A stretch of 64,000 bases of DNA, taken from positions 1 to 64,000 of the forward strand of contig JAZKAT010000022.1 in assembly GCA_040389045.1 (NCBI GenBank). The letters run 5' to 3'. Shown here one piece after another: positions 1 to 7,279 of the stretch. A model generated the notes under the pieces. That model worked only from the letters and a program-made list of their open reading frames with translations, did no database searches and had not been told where the DNA came from. Positions within the stretch are counted from its first letter, which is position 1. Each line of letters begins with the position of its first letter. Position numbers and translations under genes: made by a program. The DNA comes from UBA5158 sp040389045. GTDB lineage: Bacteria > Pseudomonadota > Gammaproteobacteria > DSM-16500.

Positions 1-79
1 TAATGTACTCAAAAGCTAATGTTAAATACAAGAACACATGAAAAATTTAATAAATACATTATATTCGAATGTTAATTGA

Positions 80-202
80 GGTTACTTGACACCAAGGTTG
101 TTAAATCAAGCTTTAGCGATAGTACCGGGTTTTAAAAAAGCCGCAGATTTTAAAGAATCAATGAGAGCTGATAGTAATATGTCTTACGTAAAAAAATTCT
201 AA
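80..202 (+). pseudogene. C-terminal fragment of an unidentified protein
   Basis: An open frame runs from just after a stop at 77-79 to TAA at 200-202. It encodes about 40 residues with ordinary protein composition (…NQALAIVPGFKKAADFKES…YVKKF). It has no start codon or ribosome-binding site of its own, and its upstream end coincides with the left arm of the inverted repeat. It therefore looks like the tail of a gene cut by a rearrangement. I do not recognise the family, and chance coding potential cannot be excluded. Confidence 0.3.
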
Positions 203-210
203 ACAGTCTC

Positions 211-236
211 ATAAAACGGGGGCAGCAAAGGCCCCC
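211..236 (-). terminator. Intrinsic terminator of the secreted-protein gene
   Basis: A GGGGGC/GCCCCC stem (218-223 with 231-236) with a 7-nt loop is followed on the minus strand by GTTTTAT. It sits directly downstream of the stop codon at 243. Confidence 0.7.
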
Positions 237-242
237 ATTTCC

Positions 243-725
243 TCACAACTTTTCAGCAGTAACTGGACTAACATCTATACCCACAAAGCTAGGCGTTGCT
301 GTGGTATAGGAATTTTTACTTTCGTCCCATGTTAACTTTATGTTACCAGTGGTGTACTTATAAAATTTGGTTCCTACAATTGCATCAAACCTAATACATG
401 TTTTAGCGGGCCCAAAACGTGATAGAAGCATCGCGGAGGTAAGCTTGTAGTTGGAATCACTGAGTAAAGGGCGGCAGTCTGTAGTGTCAACTAGAGTCAA
501 ATCAGAACAAGGGTCAGTGGTTGACGTGCCGGCGTAAGCTTCATCTGTGATCTGATCCCAATACTCCTGATTTGTGACTGTGGTATAAGTTAAAATGATA
601 GGATCTTTGTTTTTTGAACCCCATCCCCATAAAGCATTGATGTGGCGTACCGAGTCCTGCGCATTAGCTGTGTTTGAAATAACAAATAATAGTGTTACGA
701 GAGAGAAAATTTTGCGGAAATTCAT
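243..725 (-). CDS. Small secreted protein, function unknown
   Basis: The 160-residue product opens with a clear Sec signal peptide (MNFRKIFSLVTLLFVISNTANA, cleavage after ANA). The mature part is about 138 residues, rich in Thr, Ser and Asp, with three cysteines in D-P-C, D-C-R and T-C-I contexts. I do not recognise a family. The start at 725 is preferred over the longer frame because an AGGTGG ribosome-binding site precedes it and the signal peptide then begins at residue 1. The gene lies inside the 75-849 inverted-repeat pair and has its own terminator. A periplasmic or exported role is inferred from the signal peptide only. Confidence 0.7.
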   Translation of the reverse strand: MNFRKIFSLVTLLFVISNTANAQDSVRHINALWGWGSKNKDPIILTYTTVTNQEYWDQITDEAYAGTSTTDPCSDLTLVDTTDCRPLLSDSNYKLTSAMLLSRFGPAKTCIRFDAIVGTKFYKYTTGNIKLTWDESKNSYTTATPSFVGIDVSPVTAEKL

Positions 726-1080
726 AAATACCACCTGGGTAAAAGTCCATATTAGGTGGGGAATTGTTCCATAAGCATTTAGACAAAGCAATATGTATGT
801 GATTGGATAAAATGCACACTACAAATTAAAAGTGTCAAGTAACCCCAATCAGCATGCAATAAATGCCTGACAAATAATTTTGAGATGGATTCATCTCAAA
901 AGTTCTCCTTGAAACTAATCTTTCCCCGCTGCCACTCCCATTCCATCTAAAAACTAACTGTAAGGACCCTGCCACTACAGCTTTAATATAATCTTAAGGA
1001 TTCACTGCTAGCATCATGGGCTATTTAAAAATTATTTTTGAATTAAAAATATACCAAATAAATGTACAACGGAAATCTTA
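726..1080. other. Intergenic region between divergent genes
   Basis: No gene is seen here. It contains the right arm of the inverted repeat (832-849), whose TTGACA could serve as a -35 for the minus-strand gene. It also contains the direct-repeat operator and -10 of the gene at 1081. Confidence 0.5.
983..1014 (+). promoter_or_regulatory. PmrA-box-like direct repeat plus -10 (gene 1081)
   Basis: TTAA cores lie at 983-986 and 994-997, 11 bp apart, within TTTAATATA and CTTAAGGAT half-sites. A TAGCAT -10 element follows at 1009-1014, after exactly 11 nt. The spacing is identical to five other promoters in this window. The Legionella/Coxiella PmrA consensus is cTTAATatT-N2-cTTAATatT. Assignment to PmrA is by resemblance. 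Confidence 0.6.
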
Positions 1081-2085
1081 ATGAAAACCTCAGCTCAATC
1101 TAAAAAACAAAACATTCCCCACATGCTTCACAACCAAGCGAAAACTTCTCTAGTAAATAATTTACTAAAACAGCTTGGCAAGCTTTTCACAAATTTAACT
1201 TCACTTCCTGCTCTCATTCAACTTGAAATAATGGGGATAGGTTCTTTTGCGTTTGCTACTTTGGCTAATGCAGCGAAGGTTGATGAAACTAATTATTTTA
1301 CTTTTACTGATAGTCAAAACATCACGAACTATTTATTTAAAATGAATATCATGAAAGATTCCACACCTTATAATTTGTTGAGCGTGGTAGCGGATGCGCA
1401 GAATATTTGTAATGGTTCGATTGCGACCCAGGTTGCTGCTGCTCCGGAAGGTTATACTGATCTTGACTCGGGTTGTGTGGATACCGACTATGATCAGAAT
1501 TACGTGGCAAAAATTCAATTGCTCAGATCAATGTACAACGCTTCACAAAAAATCTTTGAAGATTGTTTAGAGTCGTTGATAGACAAAAAGTGTTACAACT
1601 CCGATAAGCCAATTATGATGTCTCTCCTGTTGTTCGTGTTGATATTGTGGGTGTGCGGTATTAGCTGGGTTGCTTATAAAGACTGTCAACGATACATGCG
1701 ACGACATGACGATAATCATATTCCAGAGCCTATACAACATGTGCCATTTTTTTATGGTAATGAACTGCCCGTAATTCACGAAGATGTTGAAGAGGACGTG
1801 GTAAATCTAGATGAATTTTTTGAAGGCCGTAGACAACGCGAAGGTTATCCTAATATTGGGCCGTTACGTTTACTATCTATTACTACTGGTCGCTCGCCAC
1901 GAGAAGGAATACCATCGTCATCCGTTATGGTAAATTCGCCTCATTCCCAGCTATTTTTACCGTCTCCGCAAATTCCTCCATCAGCGCCTGCTTCAGCAAG
2001 CCCGGGGGCGCCAACGCCAAAATCAGGAGACAGTGAGCGCGGTGGTAAAAGCTTAATGCGCAAAGCCTCAGGGCATAGAACGTAA
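1081..2085 (+). CDS. Membrane-anchored orphan, candidate secreted effector
   Basis: This 334-residue protein belongs to no family I recognise. Residues 1-40 are polar and basic. A hydrophobic stretch lies around 41-63 (LPALIQLEIMGIGSFAFATLA), and a strong membrane segment at 177-199 is followed by a basic YKDCQRYMRR stop-transfer patch. The region between them (65-175) has several cysteines and a pattern typical of an extracytosolic loop. The C-terminal third is acidic, then Ser/Pro-rich (270-320), and ends in a basic tail. The promoter carries the shared TTAA direct-repeat operator, which suggests co-regulation with other effector-like genes here. Translocation by a type IV system is inference. 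An ordinary inner-membrane protein is the alternative. Confidence 0.65.
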   Translation: MKTSAQSKKQNIPHMLHNQAKTSLVNNLLKQLGKLFTNLTSLPALIQLEIMGIGSFAFATLANAAKVDETNYFTFTDSQNITNYLFKMNIMKDSTPYNLLSVVADAQNICNGSIATQVAAAPEGYTDLDSGCVDTDYDQNYVAKIQLLRSMYNASQKIFEDCLESLIDKKCYNSDKPIMMSLLLFVLILWVCGISWVAYKDCQRYMRRHDDNHIPEPIQHVPFFYGNELPVIHEDVEEDVVNLDEFFEGRRQREGYPNIGPLRLLSITTGRSPREGIPSSSVMVNSPHSQLFLPSPQIPPSAPASASPGAPTPKSGDSERGGKSLMRKASGHRT

Positions 2086-2250
2086 ATCCCTGTTTTATAC
2101 TGCGCCGCATTCTGGCAATGGCATTGTGCATTTTTGCTCTAATTTATACTAAATGCTCGATTGAAAACCGCTGTCTAAAGGCTCTTTCATCATTCATTTT
2201 CCAAAGTGATATAATAATAAATACCACTTCTTGCCAATAAGGATGTAAAT

Positions 2251-2412
2251 ATGAAAACGATTTATATGTTGATGGCAGTAGCATTATCACTAACTGCTTG
2301 CACTACTTATAATACGACACCTGCTCCAACTGCGACTACAACCACTTACTCAACTACAACTCCAGTTCATCATGCGCAAAGAACTGTTAGCACAACTTCT
2401 ACGTCATATTAA
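2251..2412 (+). CDS. Small Thr-rich lipoprotein (53 aa)
   Basis: ATG at 2251 follows an AAGGA ribosome-binding site and opens a 53-residue frame ending in TAA at 2410-2412. The product has a classic lipoprotein signal with lipobox LTAC, the acylated cysteine being Cys17. About 36 residues follow, dominated by Thr, Ser and Pro, with a His-His pair. A TATAAT hexamer lies at 2210-2215 and a strong terminator follows directly, so this looks like a complete single-gene unit. Similar tiny lipoproteins are usually annotated only as hypothetical. Outer-membrane anchoring is likely because no Asp follows the cysteine. Confidence 0.7.
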   Translation: MKTIYMLMAVALSLTACTTYNTTPAPTATTTTYSTTTPVHHAQRTVSTTSTSY

Positions 2413-2432
2413 AAAAGACGTTTAAATAAAAC

Positions 2433-2460
2433 AGGCTATCACGTTGATAGCCTTTTTTTA
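2433..2460 (+). terminator. Strong intrinsic terminator
   Basis: AGGCTATCA and TGATAGCCT form a 9-bp stem with a CGT loop (2433-2453), followed by TTTTTTTA. It terminates the small lipoprotein gene. On the minus strand the same stem is followed by GTTTTATTT, so it may also serve the convergent gene ending at 2474. Confidence 0.85.
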
Positions 2461-2473
2461 TTTTCTAAATTTC

Positions 2474-3535
2474 TCAGGCTAATCGAATGCCAGGTTGATT
2501 GACAGCCGTGGTAGCTATTGAGTAATTTAGCATAGCAATACGACTTTGATAAAACGCCGGCCATGCGCTAATAAATTCATCCAGGTTGGTATTAGGGACC
2601 AGGCTTTGCAGGGTAATCTTTATAGAAGGGACTTTAGGGTCGCTGGCAACCGCATCGCCACTAGCAGCAATCCATTGTTCAATCGCTATTTTACTGTAAC
2701 TGTGGCCAGACGGTGTGATTGTCGCAACTTTAATTTGGTCCTGTAAAATAGTATCTATTCTTTCAAAATCTTCTATTTTTCCTAATTTTTCTAAAATTAA
2801 TATGGTTGAACCCATATAGTTAATAATATTTTTTAATAAAATATTTTCATAAAAATCTTCATAAATTCTTAAACCTAATTTTTCCAGCTCCGCTCGATCA
2901 TAAGATACCCCTTTTTTTATTGAATAATATGCCAGGGTGTGGACTGCAACCACTGGATCAACAAAAGTTTTTTTGCTTAAGGTGCAAGTAATAGCTTCTT
3001 TCATATCCGGTTGTAAATCTAAGACCGAGCGCGCCATGGCCGGTTTTTCTTCAGCGTTATGTGAGCTGCCTGTTTCGCAATAAATAGAATAAATAGTTGC
3101 TCGAGATTGCTCAGACACTTCTGGATTAACTCTATTTTCTGGAAGTAATTGGTATTTCGTTTTTAGAAATTCTTCTAATTGGTTTACGTACCGCAAAGCA
3201 GTATGTTGATTGACTTTTTTTAATTTACTTAGTATTGCTTCAAAGCCTTCCTTGTCAAGGTTCGCACTTACCCATCCGGTATCAAGTAAAGCCAGTCGTT
3301 GCGGCTGGTAAAGCTGGTAATGCTCTTCACTAAAATAGCTCATACAATGCAGTGTTAACAGGCCTTCATACTTGCTCTCACGCAATAACCATAACTTACA
3401 ACCCGACTGTTTGGCCTCGGCTAATTTTTCCGGACTTAATTTATTAACACAGTCAACAAGCTTCTTATTCGCCAGATCAGGTTGCATTTGCGCATAAATA
3501 AAAATTTTTTTCTCGGGATTTCTTGCAGAAGCCAT
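2474..3535 (-). CDS. U-box-like protein with an interrupted U-box, candidate E3 ubiquitin ligase effector
   Basis: The C-terminal half of this 353-residue protein carries the pieces of a U-box, the RING-like E3 ubiquitin ligase fold. Residues 182-196 (ITCTLSKKTFVDPVV) match the first U-box strand-loop. Residues 273-325 (ITPSGHSYSKIAIEQW … SLVPNTNLDEFISAW) match the rest, including TPSGH.Y, the following helix, the Asp-Pro and the L(V/I)PN motif. Between them sit about 75 extra residues, which include an echo of the core (GVSYDRAELEKL, 209-220), so two half-boxes may be fused. The first 170 residues are unrecognised. Legionella has U-box effectors (LubX, GobX), and bacteria have no ubiquitin, so action inside a eukaryotic host is inferred. 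A weak TGGA precedes the start. Confidence 0.6.
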   Translation of the reverse strand: MASARNPEKKIFIYAQMQPDLANKKLVDCVNKLSPEKLAEAKQSGCKLWLLRESKYEGLLTLHCMSYFSEEHYQLYQPQRLALLDTGWVSANLDKEGFEAILSKLKKVNQHTALRYVNQLEEFLKTKYQLLPENRVNPEVSEQSRATIYSIYCETGSSHNAEEKPAMARSVLDLQPDMKEAITCTLSKKTFVDPVVAVHTLAYYSIKKGVSYDRAELEKLGLRIYEDFYENILLKNIINYMGSTILILEKLGKIEDFERIDTILQDQIKVATITPSGHSYSKIAIEQWIAASGDAVASDPKVPSIKITLQSLVPNTNLDEFISAWPAFYQSRIAMLNYSIATTAVNQPGIRLA

Positions 3536-3623
3536 ATTCTATTATTCCACTGTTCTGTATTTTTAACAGTTTAATAATTATTCAATATTAAACTTGTAGT
3601 GAGACATTTTATCTTCTGTCCAA

Positions 3624-4700
3624 TTAAATAGTAACCGGTAAATTATTACGGCTAATGCTGTTGCCAATAGCTTCGCCTTGTTGCGCTAAATATTGGATAG
3701 GCGCTTTAAAGAAAAAATTTGCCGTGATATTAGTATACGTAGCTGAAAGATTTTGATTTTGCTGATGCGCCTTTACCACAGCGGCAACAAAAACCAAAGC
3801 AGGCAAAACTAATTGCAACAAGCTGGTACTTAGTAAAGTCTGCGCTAAGCAAGCCGTATCCTCCCCCACCGCGCCACTTACATTGCCAACGTTAATAGCA
3901 ATCATAAACGATGTTTGCGCTGTCGCGCCCAATAGAAAGGTAGCAAGAAAACCACTATGAAAACCTTTAGGCCCTTCCGCACAAGTGGTAACTGCTCCCA
4001 CAACCAGGCTGGCGCTAAACAGAACGGGACCTCGGCTTAATAACATAACAACTATCGCCGCAGAATAAGTTACTGCTTGCCCTAGCTTTTCACCAATGTA
4101 TTTACCCAGATTTTCAGAGTGTTCAATTTCGTCTTCAAAATCAAATCCCTCTGCTATGTTATTAAAAGTTATACCTTGTTGTTGCAATGACAGTATTTGC
4201 CGTTCACTCATTAACGTATTATCAAAATTTCGCGGATTGCCTTCTTCATCTTTGCCAAAGCGCCCTTGATAATATTCTAAAGTTGAAGCTCTAGTTAACA
4301 TCGGTGATTCAGGGAAAATAATAAGATCTTTGGTTTCGCGAGTAATGATTTCGAAGGTGAAAGTTTCTTCCCAAGCTTCTACAGATAGTTGCTCGGCATC
4401 ATCCGCTGATGCTTCTTTATTGAAGGGAAATAATTTGGCTAACGCTAATTGAACATTGAATACGGTATCACAAAGCGATTTATCCAACTGCAATTCTTGT
4501 TCTTTCGCTAATATATTTACTAAACGTCGGCGCAATAACGCAACTTTTGGTGTAGCATCATGAGGCGTCTTTCCCGCGAAAAAATCAGGTAAAATCGCTA
4601 GTAATGCATCGATATAATCTTCACCCTTATCTTGCCAATCAGGCACTAGCTTTTGAATAGCTTGTTTAAGCTCCAATTCAGCATGATGTCGATTTAACAT
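3624..4700 (-). CDS. Orphan with C-terminal membrane domain, candidate effector
   Basis: I recognise no family in this 358-residue protein. Residues 1-205 are soluble, mostly helical and acidic. Three hydrophobic segments follow at about 211-238, 250-272 and 288-310, and then a 48-residue polar tail. There is no signal peptide, so the soluble N-terminus would face the cytosol or be delivered into another cell. A GGAGG ribosome-binding site precedes ATG at 4700. The promoter has the shared TTAA direct-repeat operator with a TATAGT -10, so the gene is transcribed separately from the gene at 4791-6188. Soluble-plus-helical-hairpin layouts are common among Legionellales effectors that insert in host membranes; that role is inferred. 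Confidence 0.6.
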   Translation of the reverse strand: MLNRHHAELELKQAIQKLVPDWQDKGEDYIDALLAILPDFFAGKTPHDATPKVALLRRRLVNILAKEQELQLDKSLCDTVFNVQLALAKLFPFNKEASADDAEQLSVEAWEETFTFEIITRETKDLIIFPESPMLTRASTLEYYQGRFGKDEEGNPRNFDNTLMSERQILSLQQQGITFNNIAEGFDFEDEIEHSENLGKYIGEKLGQAVTYSAAIVVMLLSRGPVLFSASLVVGAVTTCAEGPKGFHSGFLATFLLGATAQTSFMIAINVGNVSGAVGEDTACLAQTLLSTSLLQLVLPALVFVAAVVKAHQQNQNLSATYTNITANFFFKAPIQYLAQQGEAIGNSISRNNLPVTI

Positions 4701-4731
4701 GATAAAGCCTCCGCTGTTGGCTATTAGTAAT

Positions 4732-4763
4732 ACTATACCTAGCGAAACTTAAGAGACTATTAA
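4732..4763 (-). promoter_or_regulatory. PmrA-box-like direct repeat plus -10 (gene 4700 minus)
   Basis: Reading the minus strand, TTAA cores at 4760-4763 and 4749-4752 are 11 bp apart (ATTAATAGT, CTTAAGTTT). A TATAGT -10 at 4737-4732 follows after exactly 11 nt. The geometry equals that of the other five sites. Confidence 0.65.
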
Positions 4764-4790
4764 TTCTTTGCTGAAAAGATGACTCTCCTG

Positions 4791-6188
4791 TTACAGGAAT
4801 TTGCGCATAGCTTCGAAATGACTAGCGTCATTTTCAGGGTCTTCAGTGACTTGCTTCTGCTGGCAAAATACACCCATAATTTTGGCACCCGCGTTCTTCA
4901 CCACGCTTACCGGTGTCTGAATTATTCTTGGCTCGCATCTATAGGCTAGTAACAATAAGAAAGTACTCGTTACACCAATACCAGCCCAAAACAATGCATT
5001 AAGATCATTGGAATTACTTGCTTTAACCTGCACTTGATAAGTATTGGCCATTGCTAATACATTCCCTGGCAAAGCGGCACGCGTCGTGTTTTTTGCAATT
5101 GTTTCTACAATTTCTTTAGCGGCCTGAGTTGCGGCTAAGGTGCCTAAATTTTCCATGGTTACCGAACTTAACGCGTCATTAACAAATTTAGCTGTAGTCG
5201 ACATCGCATTTGACAACACCGAAGTGCTGCCAGGTTTGGTGTCAGCCGTACTACTGCTGCTAGCTAAAATTGGCTCCAGGCGTAATTTATTTTTGGGCGA
5301 TAACAATAAATCAAAATCATCAGCACTCAATTCAGCAGTACTATTAATGGTTTCTGCTTTCGCCTGCGCCAGAGTCAGTTTACGAGGGCCTAGCACTAAG
5401 TCATCAATTTGTTTTAAAACGGTTGGCATTAAACTAATTTTTCTATGCAATTCAGAAATTGCTGCTTGATCGGAATTTTGTTCCAAAAGATTAAGACACT
5501 CAGCAGGTGAAAATCCTAATTTATTTAAACCATAATCTGTTTCGAGATAAAGTTTATTGTTATGGACAATTTGATACCTGGCAATTTTGTCAATCGTTTC
5601 CGCGTCAGGTCCGCCGCGATAATTATCTCTTCCTAATATCAATCTAACTCTGGCATGCACATAGAATTGACGTCTTGCTTCTTCAGAAAGAAAATAGATA
5701 GCATCATAATAAGTTATGCCAGCAGTATAAGCGAGACGTTTCGCCGCTAATTCTTTTTGAAAGGCTTCATCCAGGGTAATTCTATCCACCCTCATATGCT
5801 CAGAAACATTACGATAAAATTCCAGTACGTGGTCCCAATTATTTTTGATGACACTCAGCATTGCTTTGCTTTCATGAATCAGCTTCGAAAATATTTCAGC
5901 TTGAGTAAATTTTAAATTTTGCAGACCATCATAAATTTCTCTTAAATCGAAAATAGCCCAGAAATGCATCATCTCCGCAATGCTAGCCCTGACCTCAGCA
6001 AATTCCTGGTCGGTAGGCTGCGCTTCAACTAACGCTTTCATATAAATACTATCAATGGTATCTGGCTTTTGGTCTTTGATTTTTTCAAATTGTTTTTTCA
6101 ATACATCAAGAGCCTGTGGTGGATTGGCGGTGATGGTTTCGCGCATGAACATCATTATGCTAACTTTGATCAATCTTTCGTTGGACAT
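4791..6188 (-). CDS. Orphan with single C-terminal membrane anchor, candidate effector
   Basis: This 465-residue protein has no recognisable domain. Residues 1-290 are helix-rich and charged. Residues 300-390 are Ser/Thr/Ala-rich and low in complexity. One strong membrane segment lies at 396-418 (LNALFWAGIGVTSTFLLLLAYRC). The final 47 residues end in an acidic stretch (TEDPENDASHFEAM) that resembles the Glu-rich C-terminal export signals of Dot/Icm substrates. The ribosome-binding site is weak and the nearby MMFM methionines are possible alternative starts. Unlike its neighbour at 3624-4700 it has an ordinary sigma-70-type promoter and no TTAA repeat. Effector status is inference. Confidence 0.55.
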   Translation of the reverse strand: MSNERLIKVSIMMFMRETITANPPQALDVLKKQFEKIKDQKPDTIDSIYMKALVEAQPTDQEFAEVRASIAEMMHFWAIFDLREIYDGLQNLKFTQAEIFSKLIHESKAMLSVIKNNWDHVLEFYRNVSEHMRVDRITLDEAFQKELAAKRLAYTAGITYYDAIYFLSEEARRQFYVHARVRLILGRDNYRGGPDAETIDKIARYQIVHNNKLYLETDYGLNKLGFSPAECLNLLEQNSDQAAISELHRKISLMPTVLKQIDDLVLGPRKLTLAQAKAETINSTAELSADDFDLLLSPKNKLRLEPILASSSSTADTKPGSTSVLSNAMSTTAKFVNDALSSVTMENLGTLAATQAAKEIVETIAKNTTRAALPGNVLAMANTYQVQVKASNSNDLNALFWAGIGVTSTFLLLLAYRCEPRIIQTPVSVVKNAGAKIMGVFCQQKQVTEDPENDASHFEAMRKFL

Positions 6189-6218
6189 GATACTTACTCA
6201 TTAATTTGTTAGCGTCGA

Positions 6219-6247
6219 ATTATGCACTAAATTGGTATTCTGTTCAA
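6219..6247 (-). promoter_or_regulatory. Sigma-70-type promoter of gene 6188 minus
   Basis: On the minus strand TTGAAC (6247-6242) is separated by 17 nt from CATAAT (6224-6219). This is about 30 bp upstream of the start codon. Confidence 0.45.
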
Positions 6248-6439
6248 TGGGTAACCCATTTTACCTGACAGGCTGGAAACCTTTAAAAAAATAGTATTAA
6301 TAAATAATGACTTACAAAAAACACTCTTTTTAATCCTCTGTAGAAATTTTGAATAAGTACCCTGAGCAAAACGCTTTCAATAGTGCGGCAGGTGTATAAT
6401 TGTAATATTGGGCATGATGAATTAAATGGAAAAAACATC

Positions 6440-7117
6440 ATGATTACAACCTTGAAACTACCCTGTCTAATCCTACTGGCGCTGCTGGCTACAGTTGGCA
6501 TCCAATCCTGCGCCACCAACGATAAAGCGGCTTATATTAATTACGAAGGTTATCACGTCCCTAATCCGCATAAGCATTTAGTATTGACTAATGTTTACAG
6601 TTATCAGCAATCCACCAATTATACTTGTGGGCCTGCTGTGGTAATGACTTTGCTGCAGCATTATGGGAAGTTAAGCATGAGTGACATGAATCGCGATACT
6701 GAAATGCGTATTGCAAAAGAAATGAATACGACTATGTCAGGCACATCCCAAGATGAAATGGTGGCATGGCTTAGGAAAAATGGCTTCAGCGTACAGTCCG
6801 GACAGAATGTCTCTCTGGATATGCTGATAAATAATATTAATCGCGGCATCCCCACTATTATCGCGTGGAATGATTTAAGCGAACACGCCATGTTAGTGGT
6901 GGGTTATAATTCCGAAGGCGCATCACCCGCCGGTGATCATGATGTGATTTTCACCGCCGATCCAGCCAGCGGCGGCTCCATAGAAAATGCTGGCAATACC
7001 ACTAGAGGCATTGATTCACTCACCCCTAACCAGCTTGAATTAAATGAAGTAAATGCAAATTTCTTCAATCCTAGCCATTCTGCTATTGGCATGTATATTA
7101 CAGCTGTACCAAACTAA
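6440..7117 (+). CDS. C39-like cysteine peptidase lipoprotein
   Basis: The 225-residue product has a lipoprotein signal (lipobox IQSC, Cys24) and a peptidase C39-like papain-fold domain. The likely catalytic Cys63 is in YTCGPAVVMTLL, His149 in SEHAMLVVGYN, and Asp174 in FTADPASGG. All three core residues are present, so a thiol peptidase or transglutaminase-like activity at the periplasmic face is plausible. Bacteriocin-transporter C39 domains are fused to ABC proteins; this one stands alone and no ABC gene is adjacent. I chose ATG 6440 over the longer frame from 6383 because the lipoprotein signal then starts at residue 1. The substrate is unknown. Confidence 0.75.
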   Translation: MITTLKLPCLILLALLATVGIQSCATNDKAAYINYEGYHVPNPHKHLVLTNVYSYQQSTNYTCGPAVVMTLLQHYGKLSMSDMNRDTEMRIAKEMNTTMSGTSQDEMVAWLRKNGFSVQSGQNVSLDMLINNINRGIPTIIAWNDLSEHAMLVVGYNSEGASPAGDHDVIFTADPASGGSIENAGNTTRGIDSLTPNQLELNEVNANFFNPSHSAIGMYITAVPN

Positions 7118-7214
7118 TTCAGGTCTTTTTTAGCCAAAAAGCCGGTTTTTATCCCTTCTCGGGAAAAATATCCCATATAAACAGCAGCTTATAAATAAAT
7201 ATAATATTGCTCAT

Positions 7215-7246
7215 TTAATGTTCACTTAATCTAAGACCTCTATAAT
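7215..7246 (+). promoter_or_regulatory. PmrA-box-like direct repeat plus -10 (gene 7280)
   Basis: TTAA cores at 7215-7218 and 7226-7229 are 11 bp apart (TTTAATGTT, CTTAATCTA). A perfect TATAAT at 7241-7246 follows after exactly 11 nt. This is the closest of the six to the published PmrA consensus. Confidence 0.7.
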
Positions 7247-7279
7247 TATTGTTCTTTATTTAGTTATTAGGTGAATTAA

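Larger units (their letters stand above)
75..849. repeat. 18-bp inverted repeat pair bounding a 775-bp segment
   Basis: ATTGAGGTTACTTGACAC at 75-92 and the reverse complement of ATTGGGGTTACTTGACAC at 832-849 match at 17 of 18 positions and point inward. The segment between them holds a small secreted-protein gene and a gene tail, but no transposase. It could be a MITE-like or IS-derived cassette, or paired regulatory sites, since each arm contains a TTGACA hexamer. I see no target-site duplication outside the arms. Confidence 0.5.

Noticed and set aside
2119..2241. 40-codon frame upstream of the small lipoprotein gene
   Set aside because: No ribosome-binding site and Cys/Ile-heavy random-like composition; it also spans the likely promoter.
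3563..3591. Possible TTAA direct-repeat operator upstream of the U-box gene
   Set aside because: The TTAA cores are 17 and 8 bp apart; the position 11 bp from the first core reads TAAT. It may be a degenerate site but does not meet the shared geometry.
7130..7185. Terminator after the C39-like lipoprotein gene
   Set aside because: The possible TCCC/GGGA stem is short and has mismatches; no convincing U-tract.
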